Positions 1-11,092 of a stretch of 64,000 nucleotides of DNA are shown in pieces. The DNA is from Anthonomus grandis grandis. Taxonomy: Eukaryota; Arthropoda; Insecta; Coleoptera; Curculionidae. Made by a program: the position numbers and the translations under genes. The notes beneath the pieces were generated by a model. It was not told the DNA's origin and made no database searches. It saw only the letters and a program-made list of their open reading frames with translations. How positions within the stretch are numbered: position 1 is the stretch's first letter; each line of letters opens with the position of its first letter. The stretch covers positions 1,302,001 through 1,366,000 of the forward strand of contig NC_065553.1 in the NCBI RefSeq assembly GCF_022605725.1, in the 5' to 3' direction.

Positions 1-291
1 GATTGAGGGCGTTAGGGTACAGTATATTCTATATTTTCTTCTTGCCTACAGTATTCTTGTTAGATGAAAACTCTCCTCCATTATCTAGCGTAAATCTCTG
101 AACTTTATTAATAAACTGTCTTGCAAGGTGTACTTAACATATTCCTTTAAATTTTCTTCTGGTTCATTTTTAGTATGTAATATTTAACTAGGAAATATGA
201 GAAATCATCTATGACCAACATTTTCCCTCATCAAAATTAGTTGGTGTTATAGGACCGCATATCGTCGACAATATTCTCAAACCTCGTAAGT

Positions 292-1163
292 ATGAAACAG
301 GAACTTTTCAGGAGATCTCAAAAACGGTATTATTTACAATGTGTATTATTTAATTCTAATTTAATTCTGAATATGAGCAATAGAAGGAAAGTCCATATGT
401 TTAATTTAATTTATAAAATAATAAAAACCGGACAGCCTGCAAATTTAAGAAATTTATTTTTTAATCAAGATATTCCTTATAATACAAGAAATCCCCATTT
501 GCTTAGAATTCCTTTACATAGAACAGCAACCTTTAAAAAATCTTTTTTATATATGGGCATTCGGATGTGGAATGAACTACCTATTTATATAAAGGAATGT
601 TCGCCTAAAAAATTTATTATAAACTTAAAAAAATCTCTTTTAAACACGCAAATTATGGTAACCTAATGTGACCGTATTTTATAAAATGGTATTTTTGTTT
701 TAATTAATGTTCTGCACACCTGATCTTGCTAATTGCAAATATTTACATTAAAATTAAATTCTCACTTGCCTGTTATCTACCCTTCGTGCTCGCCCCTATA
801 CCGTTCTCGCTCGTCTTTGGATTCTTTTATTTTTTTTTTTTTGTTTTTCTTTTTGCCCAGCTTCATAGCCACTCGCTAGTTCATTGTAAAATGCATATAT
901 TGTCCCTTTTGATTTTGGTATGGACCTTATTGTAAATACATAATATTACGTTTTTTAGAAAATAGTTTATTTAGGAACACGGGGTGTACAGCACATGTAC
1001 AAGTAATCTATGTACTTGCATGTGTATCGGTTTTTTTTTATAAAAATCGCGTTGCACTCCGATTACCAAACAAATTGTTGTAATTTTGAATAATTTGTAT
1101 ATTCATGGAATTTAGTTTCGTATATTCTGTAATAATGTTTAATAATTTTGAATGGTAATAAAA

Positions 1164-1202
<39 letters not shown>
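292..1202 (+). pseudogene. Non-LTR retrotransposon 3' fragment (reverse transcriptase C-terminus)
   Basis: The reading frame 292-666 has the look of the C-terminal end of jockey/CR1-like reverse transcriptases: a NTRN-like motif (YNTRNPHLLRIP), then MWNELP and a basic tail. The 5' part, with the endonuclease and catalytic palm, is missing. About 500 bp of AT-rich sequence follow, ending in AATAAAAGTA and a tract of 36 T (1167-1202). It starts directly after the left repeat of the surrounding DNA transposon, so it inserted into that element or was copied with it. Confidence 0.6.
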
Positions 1203-1206
<4 letters not shown>

Positions 1207-1423
1207 AAAAATATACTGATTGTATACTGTATTTATTTTGTTTATAAAAATGACATGGTATACATTTTTTGTTTTTGGAATAATATTACCGAATTATATA
1301 AAAAAATATGACTTACGAGGTTTGTGAGGGAACTAAAAAAAAGAAAACAAGTAATCAGGGCATTTTATTTTGAAACTTACAAACTTTGTGAAATATTTAA
1401 CAAAAACTTATAATATTTATAAA

Positions 1424-3750
1424 TTAATAATAATTTAAATTTTTGTAAAACAGATGGTAGTCTGCTTTAAGAACTTTGGTTAGCTCTTGCAAGTGGTCAT
1501 ACTTGTCCTTTTGAATTCCAGGAGCAGTGGTATAAAAATCCGCAGGCTTTCTAGTTAAAAATTTCCCTGGTCTTTGAGGTATACACAGCCAAATATCTGT
1601 CATTTTCAATTTGTATTCAATAGTAAGGTTTGATCCATTATACTTCAAGGCTCTTATGTCTGTAACAACTGGATCACCTGCCTTTTTTCCGGGACGAATA
1701 GAACTATAATATTTTAAATTAGAATATGCTTTAAAAAATGTGTGTTCTAAATAAATCACATTATAAGGCATAGGATGTTTTCGTGCCGTTTCAATTATAT
1801 TCACGTAATCAGCAGGAACACTGATAATTCTATTCTTAATTTTGCGTTCTATCGCAACTCATTTGTGTATGGCCTTTCTCTAAAATCTTTTGTATAATAC
1901 TCACATTTTTTAGTGCTGAACATTGCAGAAGTGCATTTGATAAAATAGAGTTCCTATTTTGATATGTGCAACCATCACTCCATAGAATTATTTCTTTTAA
2001 TTGTTCATTATGATTTTCCTCAATATAGTCTACAATGCACGAGGAAAACTCATTAGCTGTAACATTTCCCTCGCCCTCATGCCAGACGTAACAGGTAACT
2101 GCGTGTGTAACATTATTAAACAACATAAAGTTGTGAAATATTAGTTTTTTTTGTAGTATATGGCTGATGCTTTCAAAAGTGGACAGAAAAGAACCGCCTG
2201 TAAGTCCATTGTGATCACCAGTGTGCTTTGATCTAATTTAGCTTTATTAGTGTCTTCTTGCATATTCCTTCCTTTGTTGGTGTTCCAGCCATTTTTCCTC
2301 ACTTAGGTTATTTACTTCGTGCATGCAACACAGATCGCATTGATCTTTTTTAGGTTGAAATAACCCAATGTTCATTTATGCAATTTTTTTTTGAGTAAGG
2401 GATAATGGTTTACTTTGGCTTCAGCTTAGAAATGATTCCAAATGTTGATTTTGTTTGGGTTTTAGCTGAACTTTCGATTTTTCTATGTTAAGAGAAGACT
2501 TATGGTGTCCTTTTAAAGACCATTCTTCAGCAGTCCATTCTCCGATGCCCAATGCATTTAAAAACATCTGTTTGCATACGTTTAACCTTTGGTTATCTTT
2601 TTTTTAAGTGATAAACTAAAGTAACAGATTTTTTTTGCTGATCACTTTTTCTTGATTTTGGTGGACAAACATCTATTAGTCCTGAAACAAATACTTTTTT
2701 TTGGCCCCAATCCATGTTGTCCCAAAAGTTATTAAATATTTTTAAACGATCCTCGTGAGTAAACTGATTACAGTTTCTATTTTGAGTCTTGAAACACGAC
2801 GCGCGAGAACAAGGCTTCACCAAGCTGTCTTTTTTTCTTTAATACTGGAATCATTTTCCCTTCACTTAACTGCCTACCTTGGTACTCTTCTCCTTTTCTT
2901 CTTTTAGCAATATTTATATTTTTTTGCCGTAAGGAGCAGTCACTTTGACCCTTTAAAGAACGCTTTCGCTTTCGCTTTTTTTTTGGGAATTGCAAGATTT
3001 GCAGCTTCTTGTTTGTTTTCGTCATTTATGAAAACTTCGTCGTCAGTGCTTGAGCCATTTTTATCACTGGATGGCTCATAAGGCATGTCAGATTCATAAC
3101 TCTCATTCGAGTGTGAAGAATTTTCATCATCAGAATTATTATTTGCATGCTGATTTTGAACACAAAAACTATCAGAATCTTTAAGGATATTGTCGAAATG
3201 CTGAGTACTTTTCGCAGTTGAGGTGGAAGGCTCTGCTTGGTTTGATTTTGGTTCGCCATCATCGACTGAGATGCCAAGCTCATGAGCAATATCTTCAGGA
3301 CATTTAATTATTATATTATCAGTTTTTGTTGCACTTATCTGAGAGTCAGTTATATCCAGTACTAAAAACATAATACAGTTATTTTCAAAAAAATGTTCCC
3401 AAGCATTACTAAAATACCGAGTTGAAACCCAATAAACAAACACACAATCATCTAATTCTATCAAAAAAAATTATAATATCAAATAGTTAAACTTACAGGT
3501 ATTGGGTGTACATTCTGTTAGGACAAGTAGGGGTGACGTGATTTCTTCAGATTATTTCTAACGAAAGTAAGTAATTTTCAAAATAATAATATTAAAAAAA
3601 ATACAATACTATTTATATAAAATCCATACCTGTTTGAAGGTTAGATTCAGGCATTGAATGTTCTGGAGGTAATACCCTGTCCACTTTAGGAATTTCACTT
3701 TGTTGATTATTTCGAAAGAGTGCTAACATTCTTAATCCTCTTCCAGACAT
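1424..3750 (-). pseudogene. DUF7869-like protein, candidate DDE-type transposase, broken
   Basis: Reading right to left: a start at 3750 (MSGRGLRML), small exons, an acidic Ser/Asp-rich segment (3358-2940), a Lys-rich stretch, then a Cys/His region (KPCSRASCF, HEDRLKIFNNFWDNMDW). The DUF7869-like core follows: TMDLQAVLFCPLL at about 2200, then IILWSDGCTYQNRN, then EKGHTQMSCD at about 1860. Asp in TMDLQ, Asp in SDGC and the acidic residue after GHT would be the catalytic candidates of an RNase H fold. Several frameshifts and stops separate the pieces (for example near 2940, 2590, 2250 and 1836), so this copy is dead. The family match is from memory; the transposase role is inferred from the flanking inverted repeats. 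Confidence 0.6.
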
Positions 3751-4112
3751 GTTACCACAATTTATTTTAAAGTTTAGCACGTAAAAACTGAGACTACTAA
3801 GAACAACGCAATTATAAACGTATTTTTTAAATGTAAACAAACGGACATACGAGGTCTAAGAATATCGTTTTAAAGCGCGCGAAAACCGCCTCTAGCACGC
3901 GAATGTCCATATATTATGAGGTTTGGATTGTTATTTTTGGACAATAAAATTTACGAGGTTTGGTTTGTTTGTATTATGAAGGTTAAAATATTTTTATTTT
4001 TATGTGAGGTTCGGTAATATAACGTAGAAACATATGAGGATTGGTTTGCTGTAAAAAAACGAATTTGAACCAAAATTGACTTACGAGGTTTGAGAATATT
4101 GTCGACGATATG

Positions 4113-4410
4113 TCGCTATGTACACACCAGCTCGCCAATCATTTTTGTGCGATTTTTATTTCTAGGAAACGACGATCTTGCAGCTTTTCCCTCTACACTA
4201 GATAAACATATACTTTCTGATATTTTTAGTCCCAACAGCTTCATTGCATTTCATCTATGCTTTAAGTAAAATCGGTATTGTTGTGACGAATTCATAATGA
4301 CTTACTTAATTTGTTGGGTATTACGTCACTGTTATAGTAAAAATCAATTTAGAAATTACTATCTCACATGCTCAACTATTGAAAAGAAGAAAATGGACTT
4401 ATTCACGTAT
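4113..4410. other. Intergenic stretch, nothing recognised
   Basis: AT-rich sequence between the first DNA transposon and the piggyBac fragment. No coding similarity, repeat or RNA gene was seen on either strand. Confidence 0.4.
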
Positions 4411-4523
4411 TTAGGAGAAATATGAACTTAATTCTTTCACGTTTCCATTGTTCCTTTCTATGGGTTTTACTAACCTCACCACAGACTGAGTAGAAACCTG
4501 CAGTTTTTTTTCCACAGTAAATG
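4411..4523 (-). pseudogene. piggyBac transposase fragment, downstream part
   Basis: One minus-strand frame reads YIYCGKK and a shifted one reads STQSVVRLVKPIERNNGNV, the segment that follows the second catalytic Asp in piggyBac transposases. It continues the fragment at 7482-7745; the pogo element at 4526-7479 separates the two, with a TA duplication at the junction. The fragment ends at a stop (4411-4413). Confidence 0.65.
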
Positions 4524-4525
4524 TA

Positions 4526-7479
4526 CCGTAAAGTCGGGTGACTTTGACCCAGTTTTAAAGTTTGTCTAAATTTTTTTATATATAATATCACAAAAAATGC
4601 AAAATTTTTATTAGTTTTGAGTCTTAATGAATTTAACTACCTACCTAACAGTATGTAACTATTTCAAAAAAAAAGTGGGTGTGCAATGTCACCCTCAAGG
4701 ATCGGGTGACTTTGTTCCATACAATATTTTGTGCTTATTTAGGTTTATTTTAAAGACTGGGACAAAGACACCCATTCGGATGTATATATTTGACTCATTT
4801 AAAAAATACAATTTGATTTTTTTAGATTTTCAGAGAAGGTATGTTTGGTAAAACATAATTATGGCAAAAAAATAAAAAAATATGAGAGCCAACAAATTTC
4901 TATATTTAAACGAAGTTTTAAACGAACGAATTTATCCCTGTCTATGATAGATGGATCTCCACAGACATCAAAATATGCCACATGGTAGGAATTTCGTAAG
5001 GGCTGTTCAGGCCACTTTCAAATATTTTTTTTAACATGGACCATTTCTAAAACCCAGCCAAACCGAATGTCCTTGGCATACCCATCAAATTTGCCAGGAA
5101 AAGAATCTAGAGAATTGGGTTCGGTAACAATTACGTAGTCACCGATAAATGTAAATGTAAACTAAACTGGAACTAGAAATATTTGTGTCTGAATCCGATT
5201 CATATTTTGTTTTCTTCTTTTTTTAGATTTTCGATAAGCCGCTGGTTCCAGGCTCATTAGCATTTACAACTTCAATCGGTTCAGGCATATTATCTATTTC
5301 TGGAAGAAAATTATCAATTTCTTCTTCAGCAGCCTCCAAGGTCATCTCATCTATATTTTCCCTAGAATTCAGTGTCTGTATGTTATTTTTCTTATTGTTA
5401 TTTGTGTTTGTTTTTTTCCTTTTTTTTATTTTTATTTTCATTTGTTTCTGCTTTCTTGGATTGTGTTTTCTTAGTGACCATTTTTTTTTTAGTTTTTTCA
5501 GTTTTATTAAGGCTTTCTGCTATCTTGCGATTTTGAAGATCATCCGAGCTGATACTTTTTCCAGCAGTTACATCGATTTTCCGTCTGCGTTTTTGTTTTG
5601 GTTCAGAGTTTATTCCTCTATTTTTTTCCAAAAAATTAATAACCACATCACTTACCCTCGCTGCTATTTCGACGGGATTCTACTGATTTCTGTTGTAACT
5701 TGGAATTCTTTCTAATATTTGTTTGTCGAGTGGGAAAATTCCGCATTTTCGGAAGCCGTTTTCAAGATTTTTTCCACCCTGTTTACTTACAGCCTCCACT
5801 AGCTTTTTAAGGAGTTGACGAAAAATGATTTTGGGGATGGAGCCAGTATTGATGTCGTGGGTCTTGAAATCGAGTAGAATTTTCCGCCAAGCTACCTTCA
5901 TGGGATGAAAATAGGCTACGTCTAGGGGTCGCGTTAAATGGGTGGACTTGGCAGGAAGACACTAAAATGAGATATTTTCTCGTTCGCAATTCTGAATAAC
6001 TGTGGGTGAAATATGGGAGGATAAGTTGTCGCCTATAATCACTTTTTTTCCAGAAATCTTTTTTAATTTGGGCAGAACCAGAGAAATAAACCAGTCTTCA
6101 AAACACAACGAATCAAACCAACCGCTCTTGGATCTGTTATATCGCGAATTATCTGGACCATTCTCTATCCAGGTTGACCATACCTTGTCTGATTTATATA
6201 CAACGTAGGGAGGAAGCACGTCGCCAGCAGCGTTACCGCAAAACATAATGGACACCGCAGATTTGCTAGTATTTAAGACCCTCTCTATATATTTGGTCCT
6301 GCGTTTGGTCAGAACTCTTTTACGATCCGGATCGTCACTTAGATTCGTTTCGTCATAGTTCCAAATACAATTTGACGGAACGTCCTTAAGTTCTTCCTCC
6401 AAATTATTAAAATATTCAGTTATGGTTTCTTCATTTATATCGGCCCGTGATCTTTTTATGTTACTCGCAAACCGTTGCGTTAGTGTTGGGTTTCTTAGAA
6501 GAAAAGACTTAATCCAATCTTTTCCAGGGAAGTTTTCTGGAAACTGCTTCACCGTTCTGCCCTTGCGGTCTAAGTAGTTTTTAACTAAATATTTAAGGTC
6601 GGTTTGGTCGATGGCGAACTCATAATGAGAAAAAGTGCAAATACGTGAAGTAAATGCATCTTCTTCAATTTTTGTAAAAACCGGCTGACCACCTATTGAT
6701 TTTGTGTGTCTATTTTTAATTTTGTTTTTTATTGTCCCAACTGGAACTTTAAATTGTAGGGCAGTCTTTCTCTGAGAGAGTTCTCGGTTTTTTACTGCTT
6801 CTACGGCTCTATTTAAAGTCTCTTGGGTGTAGTTAACATAACTCCTAGCACTGGCTGTGCGTTTGTAGGTCGAAGGCATAATTTACTGAAAAAAAGCCAT
6901 TTTCAAAACCGTTGATTAAAACATTAGAAAGAAAACGTAAAATTAATATTGTTATCAGATAGGTAGGTATTTAAAGAAAATTTAAGCTCTAGATAGGCTT
7001 TACCTACGACTAACTTAGTTTAAAATATTAGAAACTCACCTATTTGTTATTAAACACAATAAACAGGTATTCTTTAAATTGAGCCAAAGTCACCCGAAAA
7101 TTGTACTAAACGGTACGCTAAAACCCGCGTGTTATTCAAATGCTTTTTTTGATGCTTTTCGATCATAAAAATAGAGCCAAGAGTAGACTTGGTCTATAGG
7201 CAACTCGAAATACATTTATGAACTTACGCTGCAGGACAAATTATATGACCTTCAAAAATTTTAATATTTCGCTCGTCATAGAAATTTTTTTTTTAAATAT
7301 GTGTGAAATGGAAGAAGAATGTGTTACTTCGTCATATATGTAGGTTTATGTATACATTTAAGAATTTTTTGAGTTAATTTTGTTATATTTATTTTTACAA
7401 AAAAAAAACACAATTTTATTCTTTTTCCTTGTTTTGAGACAAAGTCACCCCCGTGAGTCAAAGTCCCCCGACTTTACGG
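4526..7479. mobile_element. pogo-like (Tc1/mariner superfamily) DNA transposon
   Basis: Inverted ends at 4526-4548 and 7457-7479 start CCGTAAAGTCGG and differ at one position. A TA lies on each side (4524-4525 and 7480-7481), the usual target duplication. Related GTGACTTTG-like subterminal boxes occur near 4700, 7090 and 7440. The minus-strand transposase inside has the pogo/Tigger layout. The element landed in a piggyBac fragment, whose two halves flank it. Confidence 0.85.
5223..6879 (-). pseudogene. pogo-like transposase (DDE_1 type), frameshifted
   Basis: The first 305 codons (6879-5962) are open. They carry an N-terminal psq/CENP-B-like helix-turn-helix (about residues 17-60, ALQFKVPVGTIKNKIKNR), a second DNA-binding helix region with FPGKDWIKSFLLRN, then the catalytic core with NYDETN (first Asp) and IIGDNLSSHIS (second Asp). 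After the stop at 5962, frames shift at about 5930 and 5900 to reach MKVAWRKILLDFK and FRKCGIFPLDK, the usual pogo C-terminus. A Lys-rich and then acidic tail follows, down to 5223. It is derived from a Tigger/jerky-like transposase and is not intact. Confidence 0.8.
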
Positions 7480-7481
7480 TA

Positions 7482-7745
7482 AGCAATTATACAAATAATT
7501 ATTCCTTGCATCTGTGAGGCACAGATCTGTTTCACCATATTTTGCAGCCTGTTTCGGCATATACATTACGAATCCGCATCTACCTTTAAAACCCACTAGG
7601 CTCTCACCTTTGCAAACAAAAGTTTTTCTAAAAATTATCAATAAAATTTCCAATGAGCCGAATTATAAAATTACCAGAAATAGCTGCAGCTCTATTGTTT
7701 CATTCTCTCTGCGCTCCATCTATCTCATTATCGAATCTTACTGCT
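7482..7745 (-). pseudogene. piggyBac transposase fragment, upstream part
   Basis: The minus strand reads GESLVGFKGRCGFVMYMPKQ and then AAKYGETDLCLTDARNNYLY, the core of piggyBac transposases around the first and second catalytic Asp. The first Asp of the usual DES motif is Gly here (GES), so this copy is catalytically dead. Upstream, a decayed stretch near 7745-7630 has the MSRDRW-like motif in a broken frame. It is continued at 4411-4523. Confidence 0.7.
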
Positions 7746-7749
7746 AATT

Positions 7750-8118
7750 TTCAAATGTTCTTCTTGACATTGTACACCTGAATACCTCCCTTCCAGTGCT
7801 CTCAGTTGCAAAAAAACCCTCAAAAAAAACTCGATACGATTTGTTCAACGCCTAACTTCAGCCAGCATGTCTTCGCCAAATGAAGGTTTGTTTTTTTCTC
7901 CCAACATTTTTGCAGGACCTCGCAATCCAGTTACACTCACCACTCTAATTCTTCGTCCTTCTTTAGTTGATTCAAGCATTATTCCTCAAACATTGGATCG
8001 TCCGGATCCAATGTTTCCAGAGTGATATACCCATCGACGCGACGAGGGGGACAAATTCAACAGTGACGGTATGAGATACCGCTAGGTAGCGGTTAAAGGT
8101 TAAATTACCATTTTCCAG
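7750..8118 (+). other. Gap with possible small exons, no firm gene
   Basis: ATG TCT TCG CCA at 7867, with a donor-like GAAG/GTTTGT and an acceptor (TTTTTGCAG) near 7916, would give a peptide of about 42 aa ending at a TGA near 8020. It does not join in frame to the next candidate exon. I do not recognise it. Confidence 0.25.
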
Positions 8119-8274
8119 TTAAAATATCGAATACTTCATGACTATAAGATTGTTAAAAATTTCAACTATGGTCACAAACAACATGTGATATTAGAAGAAT
8201 TTAGTAGTTTGATAGTTGATCATTTAAAACCAAACAAAAAAGAAGAATATGATGACTTCTATGACGTAAATTAA
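8119..8274 (+). CDS. Possible last exon of an unknown host gene
   Basis: After an acceptor-like CCATTTTCCAG, an open frame of about 51 codons starts LKYRILHDYKIV and ends EEYDDFYDVN before TAA at 8272-8274. AATAAA-type signals follow at about 8328 and 8627. It has a mixed-charge, helix-like composition, no low complexity and no match that I recognise. The upstream exons could not be joined in frame, so it may be a gene tail or a relic. Confidence 0.3.
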   Translation, partial: LKYRILHDYKIVKNFNYGHKQHVILEEFSSLIVDHLKPNKKEEYDDFYDVN

Positions 8275-8677
8275 CCAAAGTTTCAGCATCTCTGCTAAGA
8301 AACATGCCTTTAACTATTTCTAATGTATAATAAAAAATATATTTTAATTCTGGCTCCTTTGTACTTCTATGCGCTTAACAAAATCAAATATTCAGTAGAA
8401 CCTACTAGTACAGATAATCATGTTATTATCCAAGACTGCACCTATTGCCTTCCAGTTTTCACAATATTATTTTGAAATTATTGTAATTATTAAGTGTTTT
8501 GATGGATTTGTTACATTTTTTACTTCTTATTGATCGATTTTTACCTTCTTCTATATACTGTAGGGCCTAATATGTTAAGATTTATTATATTAATAATCAT
8601 TTTATATATGTGAAATATAACGATAATAAAATGAATAATAAAGCACTGTTTGAGGACCTAATTGTTGTTTCAGTGTA
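8275..8677. other. AT-rich spacer
   Basis: Holds AATAAA-like hexamers near 8328 and 8627 that could end the preceding exon. No other gene or repeat was seen. Confidence 0.35.
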
Positions 8678-10569
8678 GAGTAAAAACCATCCTAGTTTGG
8701 TACATCTACGTCACACGCAACAAAGAGAAAATATAGCGCGATGTTTGTTTAGTTGTGCTAAGCTGGATGCGAAATAGCTCCACAGGCGTGCACTGCTGTT
8801 TTGTATTAATATTGTCACGCAAATAAAGGTCGAATGGAGCTGACAACGCCGAGGCTCAAATATCATAATATTCAACGCTCTCCGGAGAACTGCGTGAGAA
8901 ATCGTTCGGTCAACATCCATAAGGATATTGCTTCCGTTATTTTAAGCGTTGCCAGTTGTTTTGTTCACGAAAGATCGCCGGCGTTTTATCTGTTTATTTT
9001 TTGGTATTAATTTGAAATTATTTGTGACTATTCATTTAAGATATTATTGTGTGTGTGTGTGTTTATATTGATAATATTGATATGGCACCTAAAAAACTTG
9101 GACGGGGTCGTGTTTTACACAGCCAAAGCTGTGAAATTGTGAACAATATTATTCAGTTCATGAAAAGGGAGGCTGAAGAAGGGATTACCACTCCTTTAAC
9201 AAATTACAGGTATCTACGGTAAATCAATAAGAACACACAATTCCAGTATTTTGAAAATTTTCAAGAAAAAGAAGAAAACAAAAACCTGTTTAAAAAAAGA
9301 GAAGGGTTATAGGCTGAAATTGATTAAATTGATTCTCAAATCGATTTTCACATAAAATAAGTCAAAAAGTTAAAAGTCTTTTCAACCAACTTTTGTTTTA
9401 TTTCCTATTTTAATTTGGTGCATAAATTATACCATAAGGAGAACACACACTGAACTTTCATATTATATTTCTTATTTTATTTAATATTAGGTATAGGTAT
9501 GTTATTTAGAGCAGAAACCCACTTTAAATAAAACAAAATTATTGTATCTATTAAATTATCTTCATAGGTACGAATTACTTAGAAAACAATTTTTTAGAAG
9601 AATTATACGACGTAGAATTCTTTTATTTACATGATACGTACAGGGTGTCCCAAATCTAAGTAATTATTATTATTAACTTTTCTACCGAAAGTAAAGGTAG
9701 ATGGTTAAAATTTTTTCTTCGTTCAAAATTAAACAGGCCAGAGTTATACAAAATAATTTCTGAAAATAAATTTCGTTTTTCCATAAAATATAGGTTAGAT
9801 GAGCTTTTAGAAAAAGATGGTTATTGTGTGCTCCGTTTACCTCCGTACCATCCCGAACTAAATCCCATTGAAAAAATATGGGCTTTGGTAAAGAATTGGG
9901 TTGCAGCGCGGAATACCACGTTTAGATTGCCTGATACTGAGGCGCTGGCAAGACAAAAATTTGAGGAGGTGACAGAACAAGAGTGTTTCAATATTTGCCA
10001 GCATGTAAGAAAGTTTGAGAATGAACTCATAGAAAAAGAACAAGTTTTAGATGAAGCAGTGGAAAATTTAGTGTTCACTCTGTTAATACAGGCTCATCTG
10101 AGGAGAGTGAAGAGGGTTGGGATGACGATGAGACGGCATCAGAGGATGAACTAGGGTGTTCAATCCTTGAATCGGACAGCTCTGAACAGAATGACGATTT
10201 GGTGTAAATATGTAATATTTTAATAAATATTTCACTATAATTTTTCCTACTTATGTAGATACTTTGTAAACTTGTTTATTTTTGTAAATATTTCACCTCA
10301 TATTTCACTAAACTTTTTTGTACTTATCTACCTACTTTGTAAATTGTAAATACAAATGCAACATTTAAGAAATTATTAGAATCTGCCTGACTATTATAAA
10401 AATATAACAATTAAATCTCAACATTTTATAAAATCCATATTTATAAAATCAACTATACCACTGGAACAGCCCGAATAAAACCCGTTCTCTCTCTTTTACC
10501 GCTTGATATGCGAAATACGTCTCGCTGCAGCGCTGACGTAGGTGTACCAAACTAGATTGATTCGTACTC
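8678..10569. mobile_element. Tc1/IS630-type DNA transposon
   Basis: The ends at 8678-8713 and 10534-10569 are inverted copies sharing CTAGTTTGGTAC and CTACGTCA, with several mismatches elsewhere. TA flanks both sides (8676-8677 and 10570-10571). Inside is a plus-strand IS630/Tc1-type transposase that has lost its middle. A fragment near 9645 has the ACAGGGTGTCCC end seen in the mariner-type element at 27453, so another piece was inserted there. Confidence 0.75.
9082..10206 (+). pseudogene. Tc1/IS630-type transposase (DDE_3), internally deleted
   Basis: The N-terminal exon (9082 to about 9207) reads MAPKKLGRGRVL and ends at a GTATCT donor. The catalytic core between it and 9790 is lost. The C-terminal part resumes with VLRLPPYHPELNPIEKIWAL, the signature around the last acidic residue of DDE_3 transposases, and continues through a coiled segment. 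Near 10080 a 2-bp shift separates the listed frame from an acidic tail (GWDDDETASEDELG) that runs to a stop at 10204-10206. It cannot make active transposase. Confidence 0.75.
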
Positions 10570-10981
10570 TACCTTTCTTACATGAAGGATTGTGTTTTGA
10601 AATAAGAGTTATATTAGCAGAAATATAGAAGATATCCTGAGGATGGATTCTGGATTGGTGATTTTTTTTGTTTTCCCATGAAATGTTTCTTATACTAGAG
10701 AATATTTTCTTTAAATAATTGCAGTATTCTTAAAATGATTAATAAAATCATCTTCAGCAAGAGTAGGAGTACTTCTCATTCAATAATTTTCTATAAAAAA
10801 AATTCTGGCACCTCAAAAAGTTTCTGTATTATGCGGATTATTAACATCAAGATTTTTATTCATTAATAGGCATACCTAAATAGAGGATGTATTTCAGGGT
10901 AAAAATGTTAAGGGTTTAGGGCAGTTTTGATGGAGGCTTTCTTTTTCCTACACCTTTGTTAATGAATTATCACTACTCTTA
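10570..10981. other. Spacer, nothing recognised
   Basis: AT-rich sequence between two transposons. No coding or repeat signal that I can support. Confidence 0.4.
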
Positions 10982-11092
10982 GGGGCCTTTGTCCACCACC
11001 GCCGTCAACGAGAACGACATAATTTCGGGCCGATTTTAAATTAACGTGACGGCTAACGTCTGGCCACCGCAACCAATCTCGCGGGTTCAGTT

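Larger units (their letters stand above)
258..4112. mobile_element. DNA transposon encoding a DUF7869-like protein, with 34-bp terminal inverted repeats
   Basis: The 34 bp at 258-291 are the exact reverse complement of 4079-4112. If the true ends are at CGTCGACAATATT, the flanks read ATAT on both sides, a possible 4-bp target duplication. The core TACGAGGTTTG recurs near both ends (about 1315 and 3950, with weaker copies at about 3846, 3920, 4010 and 4030), which fits transposase-binding subterminal repeats. The internal gene is on the minus strand (1424-3750). A retrotransposon fragment abuts the left repeat. Superfamily is not certain; a Sola-like relation is only a guess. Confidence 0.75.

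Noticed and set aside
258..4112. Naming the DUF7869-type element as Sola
   Set aside because: A 4-bp duplication and the domain order are compatible, but I could not recall or verify Sola-specific motifs.
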